Assembly: GCF_004764705.1 (NCBI RefSeq)
Contig: NZ_SHLX01000017.1
Coordinates: 1 to 64,000, forward strand
Length of the DNA: 64,000 bases
Origin: Paenibacillus cymbidii
Lineage (GTDB): Bacteria; Bacillota; Bacilli; Paenibacillales; NBRC-103111
Reading direction: 5' to 3'
Shown: positions 7,748 to 15,727 of the stretch, one piece after another
Numbering within the stretch: the stretch's first letter is position 1
Layout of the letters: each line of letters opens with the position of its first letter
The notes under the pieces: model-generated
What the model saw: the letters and a program-made list of their open reading frames with translations, nothing else
Databases searched by the model: none
What the model was told of the DNA's origin: nothing
Position numbers and translations under genes: made by a program

Positions 7748-9976
7748 ATGGGTTTCGGGATCAAACGCGTTTCTCTGATCGGCTCGGTACTGCTGGCGGC
7801 GGCTGTTATCGTCGCCGGGATCGTGAAGGAGCGGCCGGCGCATGCGGCGGCTTACGCTTTCACCGCAGTGGAAGATGCTTATACGAAAAATGGCAAAGGC
7901 GAAGACAAAAAAGAACTGAAGGTGCAGGAAACGCAGCAGGAGCAAATCGGCTACCTGAAATTTACCGTGAGCGGCGTAAACGAAGCGGTCGCTTCCGCGA
8001 AGCTGCAGCTCACCGCCACCGGCAAAGGTACGCCGAGGCTGCGCGTTTACGCCGGGCAGTCGAACGCGTGGTCGGAGTCTTCACTCTCCGGAACGAACGC
8101 GCCTGCGGCCGGCACGCTGCTCGGTTCCTATGACGCGCCGATCGCCAAAAACGAGACGATTGCCATCGATTTGAACGGTTATGTGACCGGCAACGGCACG
8201 TATACGCTCATCGTCAAGGGGGCGAACGGCAAGGAGGACGGCAGCTTCGACTCGTCGGAGAGCAGCTCCGGCAAGCCGCAGCTGGTGCTCGCGTCCGCCG
8301 CTACGGACGTTACGCCGCCGGCGGCTGTTGCGGACCTCGCCGCAAGCGGCGCTGCCGCGGGCTCGCTGCAGCTGACCTGGACCGCGCCGGGCGACGACGG
8401 CACGATCGGCACGGCCGCCTCTTACGATGTGCGGTACAGCCAATCGCCGATTACTGCAGCGAACTGGGCTTCGGCCACGCCGGCGAGCGGCGAACCGGCA
8501 CCGGCTGCTGCCGGGACGGTGCAGACGATGACGCTGAGCGGTCTGGATGTCACGCGTACGTACTATGTGGCGCTGAAAACGATTGACGACAGCGGCAATG
8601 TGTCGGCTCTCTCCAATGTGGCCGGCGGGTCGACAACCGGAGCCGTCGTTTGCGACCATACGATTCCGATGACCGGCAACATCATCTATTACGGCGTTCC
8701 GGGCGTGAATGTAACCGGCATTGTGTATATGGATGTGCAACCCGGCCAAATCGTTTGTCTGCAGTCGGGCACACAGACGAATTTGAGCTTGCGCGATTTC
8801 CACGGCACGCCGGAAGCGCCGATTACCGTCATCAACTACGATGGCGTCGTCAATTTGACAAGCACGGATAAAGATTACGGGCTGAAGCTGTCCACTTCGA
8901 ACAACGTGCGCATAACCGGGTCGGGCGATCCGGACGAAATGTACGGCATCCGCATCAGCGCGAAGAAATCGGGCGCGACTGGCGTTAATGCCAAGGATTA
9001 CAGCACGGAATATGAGCTCGACCATATCGAAGTGTACGACAACGCTTCGGTAGGTTTTTTGCTCAAAACCGATACGACCTGCGATTTGACGGCGAACCGG
9101 GGCCATTTTACCCAGTACAATACAAGCGTTCACGACAATTACGTGCATAACGTCGGCAACGAAGGCTTCTACATCGGCAGTTCGTTCTACAACAACGGCG
9201 AGACGAAAACATGCAACAACGTTTCGACCGTGCTGTGGCCGCATCCTATCGAAGGGCTGCAGGTGTACAACAACATCGTCGATAAAACGACATGGGACGG
9301 CATTCAAGTAGGCGCCGCCACCAAGGACGTGTCGATTCACGACAATATCGTCACCAATTTCTCGACCCTGAACGTACAGTTCCAAAGCTCGGGCATTTCA
9401 CTGAACCCGGGCACGACCGGGTTGTTGTACAACAACTACGTCAAGGACGGCTTTGGCCACGGCATCATGAATTTGGGTAGGGGCGACAACGATATTTTCA
9501 ACAACGTCGTCGTGAATGCCTCCGGCAGCGGCATCTTCAGTGACGACCGCCGCAACGAGGCGGATCCGGTGTTCGATCATGCCGGCGTTCGGATCATGAA
9601 CAACACGATTGTCAATCCGGGCTCGCACGGCATGTGGATGTGGAACCTGCAAACTTACGGCAACACCTTCTACAACAACATCGTCATTCAACCGAATGCC
9701 GGCACGACCATGCCCGATAATACGACTCGCGAATTCGTCAAGCTGCAGAAGGGCGGCATCGACTGGACGGAAGCAAACAATTTCTACAGCACCGGCACGA
9801 CCGGCATCGGCTTCGTTGACGCGGCATCGGGCGACTACCGGCTGCAAGGCGGCTCGCCGGCGATCGACGCCGGGCGCGACCTGAGCGCCGCCGGCGTGAC
9901 GTTCGACCTGGCCGGCACGGAGCGTCCGCAAGGCGAAGCGTTCGATATCGGCGCTTACGAATACGTCAGCCCGTAA
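7748..9976 (+). CDS. secreted multidomain parallel beta-helix protein (DNRLRE + Fn3), putative polysaccharide-active
   Basis: A 742-residue exported protein. A signal peptide (basic start, hydrophobic stretch, cut after PAHA) is followed by a DNRLRE/CBM96-like beta-sandwich (about 35-180; note YTKN.. and the closing SGKPQLVLAS). A fibronectin III domain follows (about 187-298; VADLAASG, LTWTAPGDDG, SYDVRYS, YYVALKTIDDSGN). The rest (about 300-742) is a right-handed parallel beta-helix with many N/D-rich turns such as VYNNIVDKTTWDGIQVG and FNNVVVNASGSGIFSDD. The ATG at 7748 follows GGAGGGA. The fold suggests a polysaccharide lyase or hydrolase feeding the upstream importer; no catalytic residues were assigned. 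Confidence 0.8.
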   Translation: MGFGIKRVSLIGSVLLAAAVIVAGIVKERPAHAAAYAFTAVEDAYTKNGKGEDKKELKVQETQQEQIGYLKFTVSGVNEAVASAKLQLTATGKGTPRLRVYAGQSNAWSESSLSGTNAPAAGTLLGSYDAPIAKNETIAIDLNGYVTGNGTYTLIVKGANGKEDGSFDSSESSSGKPQLVLASAATDVTPPAAVADLAASGAAAGSLQLTWTAPGDDGTIGTAASYDVRYSQSPITAANWASATPASGEPAPAAAGTVQTMTLSGLDVTRTYYVALKTIDDSGNVSALSNVAGGSTTGAVVCDHTIPMTGNIIYYGVPGVNVTGIVYMDVQPGQIVCLQSGTQTNLSLRDFHGTPEAPITVINYDGVVNLTSTDKDYGLKLSTSNNVRITGSGDPDEMYGIRISAKKSGATGVNAKDYSTEYELDHIEVYDNASVGFLLKTDTTCDLTANRGHFTQYNTSVHDNYVHNVGNEGFYIGSSFYNNGETKTCNNVSTVLWPHPIEGLQVYNNIVDKTTWDGIQVGAATKDVSIHDNIVTNFSTLNVQFQSSGISLNPGTTGLLYNNYVKDGFGHGIMNLGRGDNDIFNNVVVNASGSGIFSDDRRNEADPVFDHAGVRIMNNTIVNPGSHGMWMWNLQTYGNTFYNNIVIQPNAGTTMPDNTTREFVKLQKGGIDWTEANNFYSTGTTGIGFVDAASGDYRLQGGSPAIDAGRDLSAAGVTFDLAGTERPQGEAFDIGAYEYVSP

Positions 9977-10010
9977 CATTACCGCCTACGCAAGGGAGTC
10001 ATCCGACAAC

Positions 10011-10640
10011 ATGGTAAACCGCGTATATTTGGTTCGACACGGGATGCGGCTGAATTTGGAGCTGCCGGACTGGGCCAAGACGGCTGCTCGCCCGCACGAT
10101 TCGCCGATTTCCGAAACCGGCGTGAGGCAGGCGATGGAGACGGCGCAGTATTTGCGGGGGCGGGGCATTCGGCATTTGTTTGCCTCGCCGTTCTACCGCA
10201 CGCTGCAAACGGCCCATGCGATCGCCGAAGCGCTGGATTTGCGGATTAATGTGGAGTACGGCTTGTTCGAGTGGCTCAATCCGGCATGGATCCCCGAGTT
10301 CCCGGCGATCATTGCGCCGGATGAGGCGGCGGCCGTTTTCCCGCGCATCAACCCGCACTATTGGTCCTACTCCGGTCCGGGCTTCCCGGAACCGGACGAA
10401 AACGTGCACGTCTATAGCCGGGTGAAGCCGGCGATCGACGGCATTGTGGAAGATTACGACGGCGCCATTGCCATTGTCGGCCACGGCGCTTCGATGCACC
10501 AGACGGCGCGGTCGCTCGTCGACCCGCCTACCGGCTTCATTCGCAAGATGTGCGCCGTCAATCAGTTGGACCGCCAGCAAGACGGCAGTTGGCGACTGGT
10601 TCACAGCACAACGGAGCACCTGAGCTTCAGCGAGGCGTAA
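10011..10640 (+). CDS. histidine phosphatase family protein
   Basis: A 209-residue cytoplasmic protein of the phosphoglycerate-mutase-like phosphatase branch. The N-terminal VYLVRHGMRL carries the catalytic RHG histidine, FASPFYRTLQTA the second arginine, and IAIVGHGASMHQ (about residue 160) the second histidine. It begins 34 nt after the first beta-helix gene behind AAGGGAG and lies between two related secreted beta-helix genes, an unusual position. The substrate is unknown. Confidence 0.85.
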   Translation: MVNRVYLVRHGMRLNLELPDWAKTAARPHDSPISETGVRQAMETAQYLRGRGIRHLFASPFYRTLQTAHAIAEALDLRINVEYGLFEWLNPAWIPEFPAIIAPDEAAAVFPRINPHYWSYSGPGFPEPDENVHVYSRVKPAIDGIVEDYDGAIAIVGHGASMHQTARSLVDPPTGFIRKMCAVNQLDRQQDGSWRLVHSTTEHLSFSEA

Positions 10641-10904
10641 TCCGCCCCGCATGAACCATTAACAAGCAACCGATCACGCGAACAGGCTCCGCCTCCCGCG
10701 CAACCGCAGCTTAGAATCGACACCGGAATAGCATCTGCTCCCCGTGCCTTTCTTGCTTCAGTCGCCGGGGGCGGGGCCTGTTTTGCCGTCGGTGAACATA
10801 CATTCCCCGGCTTGCCGGGTGCTTGAATAAGGGGGAAAGGAGGAGGGCAGCCGATGAAGTGCGCCCATCAATGGCAATATAACCAATAAAAGGAGGAATT
10901 AAGG

Positions 10905-13598
10905 ATGATGAAGAAACACCTTTCCATGGCGATGGCTTTCCTGCTGGCGACCGTCACCCTGTTTGGCGGTCTGTTCGTGGCGAACCGTTCGGCCAGCGCC
11001 GCTACGCTGTCCTTTGGCGCAGCGGAAGACTTCTATATGGACGGCGGCGTGAAGCAAGAGGACGGTCTGTTGAAAGTCAGACAACTGAAAGCTTCGGGAG
11101 GAAGCGAAGTAGACAGCAATACGATAGTCAGCTATCTCCGGTTCAACGTTACCGGCGTAACCGGGACTGTAACGGCGGCCAATTTGAAATTGTTCGTCGA
11201 AAACTCGGGGGATCCGGCTTTCCGCGTTTACGGCGCAACCGGCAGTTCGTTAAGCCCGCTGCCGACCGGCACATTGCTCTATTCGGAAACGAGTCCATAC
11301 CCCACCTATGGCTACCATACGTGGGCCACGTTCGATCTCAGCAGCCTGATTACCGGAAACGGCAGCTACGTTGTTGTGATCAAAGGGACAAATGGCGTCA
11401 GCGACGTTCATTTCCACTCGTCCGATTCGACCACTTCAACCTGGCGGCCAACGCTTGAAGTGACGACGTCGGGAACGGATACGACTCCGCCGGGGACGGT
11501 CACCGGCCTCTCAGCAGGTGCAACGACGAGCTCTGCGGTAGCGCTTTCCTGGACCGCGCCCAGCGACAACATTGGCGTTACCGGGTATGAAGTGGTTTAT
11601 CGCACCGATTCGACCGCGATTACGAGCGGCAACTGGAGCTCGGCCACACTCGCCAGTCCACAGCCAACGGGGACGCCGAAGCCCGCCGGTCAAACGGAAT
11701 CGTTTACCGTAAGCAATTTGTCGTCGAACACGACATATCGATTCTCGGTTCGCGCGAAGGATGCGGCGGGCAACTTGTCGACCACGGCGGCAACGAATGT
11801 CACCGCGACAACCACGGGAACCAACACCGCCCCGTCGCAAATCACCGGATTCACGAAGGGCGCGGTAACGAACACAACGGTGGCCTTCACTTGGACCGCA
11901 CCAACCAATCCCGGTTTGCCGACCGATCACTATGAAATTCGTTATCGTACCGACGGGAACAACGTGACGGATGCCAATTGGAGCTCTTCCACGGCGGCGA
12001 GTCCGCAGCCGAGCGGCACATCGACTTCCTTCACCGTCAGCAATCTGACGGCGAATACAACTTACAAATTTGCGATTCGCGCCTATGATTCGGACGGCTT
12101 GTACTCGCCGGCATCCGCCAATCAGACGGCGACGACGACGAATACGACGCCGCCGCCGTCGGGGTGTACGGTGAACATTGCGAACACCGTTTCGCAAGTG
12201 TTCGGCGGCTCCGGTACCAACACCAGCACGAAGGTATATTTGAACTTGTCCAAAAATGGCGGCGAAGTTGTTTGTATCGATCCCGGTACGCGCGGCAAGC
12301 TGGAATTCAAAGGAATTCAAGGGAAAGCGGGAAGTCCCGTTATCATTAAAAATGGTGCGGGTACGAACGGTAATGGCGTGGTGACGATCAATAACAACGA
12401 TGCGGGTTATGCTATCCATGTGACGAGTGATGATACAACTGGCGATGCATCCAAGTATTTCCGTTTGACCGGTACCGGCTCCACCGCCAACTACGGCTTC
12501 AATATTGCGAATCATTATTTGAATGCAGGTGTAACAGGCTCGGCGCTTGTGATCAGAGGCGGAAGCACGAACTACGAAGTAGATCATATCGAGGTATCCA
12601 GCACGAAGGGAACGAACCCTGATCACTCTGGCGACTCGTGGGCAGGATTTTTACTGAAGAGCGACCCCTCGTGCGATATGACTTACAACTACGGTAATTT
12701 CACACAATACGACACCCTGCTTCATGACAACTATATTCACGATACAGGCGCCGAGGGAATCTATCTTGGTTTCAATAATTACAACGGGACCATGAAGGAT
12801 TGTGATAATGACGCAAGCCACGTTGCGGAAACAAGAGTATACCCGCATCCGCTCATCGGCGTTCGCGTGTACAACAATATTACGGAGAATACAGGTTATG
12901 ACGGCATCCAGATTGCCGGTGCGGTAAGCGATGTCGAAGTATACAACAACAGGATTGTCAACTACGGGGTAAGAGGGACGTCGTCGCAAAACAACGGACT
13001 GCAAATCAATTCGGGTACGACAGGACGTTTTTACAACAATCTCATTCAAAATAACTTATCGTCCAGCGTCAATGTCGGATCCGCAATCAGCAATTTGGGT
13101 CGCGGGGACGAATACTTCTACAATAATATACTGATTCGGCCGGGTGACGACGGGATCTACAGCAGAGACGACCGTGACAATAAAAATCCGGCCGACACGT
13201 ACTATGACGATTCGCCGATTCATTTTGCGAACAATACGATTATTTATCCCGGCTTCGACAGCGGCGGTGTCGGCGACGGGATCGATTTCAACAATACCGC
13301 GCTGGTCGGCAGCACCTTCCGCAACAATATCGTCGTTCTCCCGACAACGGGGACTCACCAGGGGATACATGACGGTTCGAATATGCTGGCGGACAGCTTC
13401 AATGTTGTCACAACCACTATTTCCAGCCTCAACTTCGTCAATGCCGCCGCGGACAACTATCACCTGACATCTTCAAGCACGTCAGCCAAAGACCAGGGGA
13501 CGAACGTATCCTCGCTCGGCATTACGACAGACTATGACGGGAATTCCCGCCCGTACAACAGCACTTACGATATCGGCGCATTCGAGTACAGACCGTAA
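10905..13598 (+). CDS. secreted multidomain parallel beta-helix protein (DNRLRE + two Fn3)
   Basis: An 897-residue paralogue of the 742-residue beta-helix protein upstream. Signal peptide: MMKKHLSMAMAFLLATVTLF through ASA. A DNRLRE/CBM96-like domain spans about 30-185. Two fibronectin III repeats lie at about 191-300 and 305-412 (WTAPSDNIGVTGYEVVYR; WTAPTNPGLPTDHYEIRYR). A right-handed beta-helix fills 418-897, with the shared motifs GDSWAGFLLKSDPSCDMT and VYNNITENTGYDGIQIAGA. The start has an excellent ribosome site (AAAGGAGG). It is probably an extracellular polysaccharide-binding or -cleaving enzyme. The 264-nt upstream gap holds only a small GC hairpin (10806-10819), with no clear promoter seen. 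Confidence 0.8.
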   Translation: MMKKHLSMAMAFLLATVTLFGGLFVANRSASAATLSFGAAEDFYMDGGVKQEDGLLKVRQLKASGGSEVDSNTIVSYLRFNVTGVTGTVTAANLKLFVENSGDPAFRVYGATGSSLSPLPTGTLLYSETSPYPTYGYHTWATFDLSSLITGNGSYVVVIKGTNGVSDVHFHSSDSTTSTWRPTLEVTTSGTDTTPPGTVTGLSAGATTSSAVALSWTAPSDNIGVTGYEVVYRTDSTAITSGNWSSATLASPQPTGTPKPAGQTESFTVSNLSSNTTYRFSVRAKDAAGNLSTTAATNVTATTTGTNTAPSQITGFTKGAVTNTTVAFTWTAPTNPGLPTDHYEIRYRTDGNNVTDANWSSSTAASPQPSGTSTSFTVSNLTANTTYKFAIRAYDSDGLYSPASANQTATTTNTTPPPSGCTVNIANTVSQVFGGSGTNTSTKVYLNLSKNGGEVVCIDPGTRGKLEFKGIQGKAGSPVIIKNGAGTNGNGVVTINNNDAGYAIHVTSDDTTGDASKYFRLTGTGSTANYGFNIANHYLNAGVTGSALVIRGGSTNYEVDHIEVSSTKGTNPDHSGDSWAGFLLKSDPSCDMTYNYGNFTQYDTLLHDNYIHDTGAEGIYLGFNNYNGTMKDCDNDASHVAETRVYPHPLIGVRVYNNITENTGYDGIQIAGAVSDVEVYNNRIVNYGVRGTSSQNNGLQINSGTTGRFYNNLIQNNLSSSVNVGSAISNLGRGDEYFYNNILIRPGDDGIYSRDDRDNKNPADTYYDDSPIHFANNTIIYPGFDSGGVGDGIDFNNTALVGSTFRNNIVVLPTTGTHQGIHDGSNMLADSFNVVTTTISSLNFVNAAADNYHLTSSSTSAKDQGTNVSSLGITTDYDGNSRPYNSTYDIGAFEYRP

Positions 13599-13611
13599 CA
13601 TAAGATCGAAC

Positions 13612-13640
13612 GAGGACGACCGGCCAACCCGGTCGTCCTC
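13612..13640 (+). terminator. terminator-like hairpin after the beta-helix gene
   Basis: GAGGACGACC (13612-13621) and GGTCGTCCTC (13631-13640) form a perfect 10-bp stem with a 9-nt loop, starting 14 nt after the stop codon. The tail TGTTCGTCTC is only weakly T-rich. Confidence 0.65.
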
Positions 13641-13703
13641 TGTTCGTCTCGCAAGGAGAGGCCGATGCGGCATCCTGCTCTTTCGTCGCCACGGACGATG
13701 ATA

Positions 13704-13774
13704 CGAATAGCCAGTGAAATCATGGGTTAATTGGGAGTCGTGCTCCATTTTTTTACGAAATAGGCAATAAAAGA
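13704..13774 (+). repeat. palindromic repeat element, copy A (partial, interrupted by the IS)
   Basis: Left part of a member of the multi-hairpin family described at 34898-35094. GAATAGCCAGTGAAATCATG followed by GGTTAATT corresponds to hairpin 3 (partly decayed). ACGAAATAGGCAATAAAAGA is the left half of hairpin 4. The right half (TGGCCTATATCGCAG) lies at 14363-14377 beyond the inserted IS remnant. Hairpins 1 and 2 are not visible here. Confidence 0.75.
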
Positions 13775-14362
13775 GGCTCAAACCCGGAATAAGTGCTTGA
13801 CGGGTGAACGGGAGGGGGAAAATGGAAAAACATCCGCAATGCCTGTATTGTTGTAAGTCCCACCAAACAACAAAAGGAATCGACGGATGCAGAACCAGTA
13901 TATCAATGAATGGCTGAACATACCACAATTGCGTGTAACCCAGATTTTAACGGACGCCTTCGATGAACTTCATTTCGAAGCCGTTCCGGTCGACCATCGC
14001 CAAAGCTGCCCGATCTGCCTGTCCGATGCACCTGTCATTCGCAGAGGAACCAATGGGATGCGTACGGTCCGACATCTCCCCGTGTTCGAGAAGAAGTCCT
14101 TTTTGCATGTGCCCGCCATACGTTTGTACGGTAAGGCTTGTGAAATGGGATTCGTATGGGCGTACGAATTTGTAGACCCGAAACAACAATACAGCAAGTC
14201 GTTTCGTTCCCTTGCTGTCGAGCACGCGCTCGGTTCAACAGCGTCCCATAGCGCCCGCATGCAGCAAGCACTGTTACAAAGACGGGATTCTTCTCGAGTG
14301 TAACCGGCACCGCATACTGCTCTGATCGTCAAGCACTGATTTTTAGGTTGAGCCATAAAAGA
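13767..14362. mobile_element. ISL3-family insertion-sequence remnant with terminal repeats and target duplication
   Basis: The element body is 13775-14354 (580 bp). Its ends are 28-nt imperfect inverted repeats (13775-13802 and 14327-14354, 22 of 28 matching). They start GGCTCAA at the tips and end with a shared AGTGCTTGACG / CGTCAAGCACT. The body is flanked by a perfect 8-bp direct repeat ATAAAAGA (13767-13774 and 14355-14362), the target-duplication length of ISL3 elements. Inside is only a truncated transposase, so it cannot move by itself. Removing the body and one ATAAAAGA restores an uninterrupted hairpin of the local palindromic repeat, so the insertion site is the loop of that hairpin. 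Confidence 0.88.
13887..14303 (+). pseudogene. truncated ISL3-family transposase
   Basis: An open frame of 138 codons matching only the N-terminal region of ISL3 transposases: a zinc-binding start (CPICLSDAPVIRRGTNG), the conserved MRTVRHLPVFEKKSFLHVPA, then FVWAYEFVDPKQQYSKSFRS and ALGSTASHSARMQQ. One cysteine of the second zinc pair is lost (RLYGKACE where family members usually read Cys-x-x-Cys), and the rest of the helix-turn-helix and the DDE catalytic domain are missing. It lies between the terminal inverted repeats at 13775 and 14354. It is non-functional as a transposase. Confidence 0.85.
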
Positions 14363-14380
14363 TGGCCTATATCGCAGGCC
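14363..14380 (+). repeat. palindromic repeat element, copy A (right end beyond the IS)
   Basis: TGGCCTATATCGCAG completes hairpin 4 of copy A. Joined to 13704-13774 it reads like the ends of copies B and C (TGGCCTATTTTGCA). Confidence 0.75.
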
Positions 14381-14464
14381 GAGGCATCTGTTTTCGCACT
14401 AAGAGGGATCTTCTCCTAATGGTGTTTTTGTCAACCGATTCAAAAGCGGTTCGCCTGCCGCAAA

Positions 14465-14493
14465 TTGAATCCGGCGGCCAGAACGCTTATAAT
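14465..14493 (+). promoter_or_regulatory. sigma-A promoter of the HAD/EamA/GT operon
   Basis: TTGAAT (14465-14470), a 17-nt spacer and a perfect TATAAT (14488-14493), 40 nt before the ATG at 14533. Confidence 0.8.
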
Positions 14494-14532
14494 GAGGCTG
14501 GTTCATTATAGCGGTTGGAAGGGACTGGCCTC

Positions 14533-15324
14533 ATGATCAAGTTATTCGTCAGCGATCTGGACGGCACGCTGCTCGACCGGGGGAAGCGGATGACGCCGGA
14601 GGATCGGCAAGCGCTGCAGGAAGCGGATCGGCGCGGGGTGCAGCTGTGTATCGCGTCGGGCCGGATGGCCAGCGAAATCAAACGCATTATGGAAGATATT
14701 GGGATAAATTGTCATATCATTGCGCAGAACGGCGCGAGCGTATATACGGCTTCGGGAGAGTCCGTCCATGCCCACCGGATGGAACCGGCGCTTGTCCGGG
14801 AAGTGCTGGACACGGCGAGCGATCTTGGCGTCATCGTGACGATCGGCACGCATACGCACAATCATGTGCTGCGCATGGACGAACGGACGAAGGAGCTGGA
14901 GCGGCGGATGTTCGAGCCGTTCGAGGTGTTGTCGGACGAGTCGGCGCCGTTGCCGGCGGAGCTGGCGGTGACGAAGCTGTCGTATTTTGGCGAGAACGAG
15001 GCGCTGAAACGACTGGAAGAACGATTCCGGCAATCGTTCGCCGGCCGGATCGAGTATTGCTTTTCCGATTCGGACTGCATGGATGTCATGCCCCCGAACG
15101 TGTCCAAAGGGGTCGGGCTTGCGGCGCTGCTGCAGCGGCTCGGCTTGCCGGCATCGTCGGCGGTCTGCATCGGCGACTCGTTCAACGACGTGCCGATGTT
15201 CGCCGAAACGCCGCACAGCTTCGCCATGGCAGGCTGCCAACCGGGCGTTCGCGCCGCTGCCGCGCACGAGGCGTACTCCGTTGCGGAAGCGGTGCGCTGG
15301 GCGCTGCGGTTCAACCAGCAATAG
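14533..15324 (+). CDS. HAD-superfamily hydrolase, Cof type (IIB)
   Basis: A 263-residue cytoplasmic phosphatase. Motif I is SDLDGTLLD (nucleophile Asp8, acid/base Asp10). Motif II lies in LCIASGRM, the lysine in NVSKGVGLAAL (about 195), and motif III/IV in CIGDSFNDVPMF (about 220). The large cap between motifs II and III marks the Cof subtype that hydrolyses sugar or nucleotide phosphates. The ATG at 14533 with GGAAGGG is preferred over an upstream TTG. It heads a probable three-gene operon with the EamA-like transporter (36-nt gap) and the GT39-like protein. Confidence 0.93.
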   Translation: MIKLFVSDLDGTLLDRGKRMTPEDRQALQEADRRGVQLCIASGRMASEIKRIMEDIGINCHIIAQNGASVYTASGESVHAHRMEPALVREVLDTASDLGVIVTIGTHTHNHVLRMDERTKELERRMFEPFEVLSDESAPLPAELAVTKLSYFGENEALKRLEERFRQSFAGRIEYCFSDSDCMDVMPPNVSKGVGLAALLQRLGLPASSAVCIGDSFNDVPMFAETPHSFAMAGCQPGVRAAAAHEAYSVAEAVRWALRFNQQ

Positions 15325-15360
15325 GCGGCATTATCGGCGGACACGGAAGGGGGCGGCGTC

Positions 15361-15723
15361 TTGACGCTTGCAAGAGGACTGCTGATCGGGCTGAACGCGC
15401 TGCTGCTCGCATCCGGCCAGCTGATTTGGAAACTGGGGCTGCAGCGGCGCGGCGACGCTTTCGCTTCATTGCGCGGCATTGTGCGGCTGCTCTTGTCGCC
15501 GTATGTCTTGATCGGACTCGGCATCTATGGAATCGCCACGGTGTTGTGGCTGTATATATTGTCGCGGGTGCCGCTCAGCATCGCATATCCGCTGCAAAGC
15601 GTGGCCTATATCGTGACGTTGCTGGGAGCGTTCCTGTTCTTTCGCGAGCCGCTGTCCGTTGCGAAGATCGGCGGATGTCTGCTTGTCGTCGCCGGCATTT
15701 CGCTGATCGGCTGGAAAGGGTGA
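15361..15723 (+). CDS. small four-helix EamA/SMR-like membrane transporter
   Basis: A 120-residue protein made almost entirely of four transmembrane helices (LLIGLNALLLASGQLIWKLG; a second near VLIGLGIYGIATVLWLYIL; IAYPLQSVAYIVTLLGAFLFF; IGGCLLVVAGISLIGW). It has the conserved P.SIAYPLQS/REPLS pattern of the drug/metabolite superfamily, and its size matches ArnE/ArnF flippase subunits. A TTG start at 15361 follows GGAAGGGGG. It sits 4 nt before a GT39-like glycosyltransferase gene, so a role in flipping the polyprenyl-phosphate sugar that this enzyme uses is plausible. Confidence 0.8.
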   Translation: MTLARGLLIGLNALLLASGQLIWKLGLQRRGDAFASLRGIVRLLLSPYVLIGLGIYGIATVLWLYILSRVPLSIAYPLQSVAYIVTLLGAFLFFREPLSVAKIGGCLLVVAGISLIGWKG

Positions 15724-15727
15724 CGCG

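Noticed and set aside
10641-10904. Possible small gene or riboswitch before the second beta-helix gene
   Set aside because: No open frame with a ribosome site and no recognisable aptamer; only a short GC hairpin at 10806-10819.
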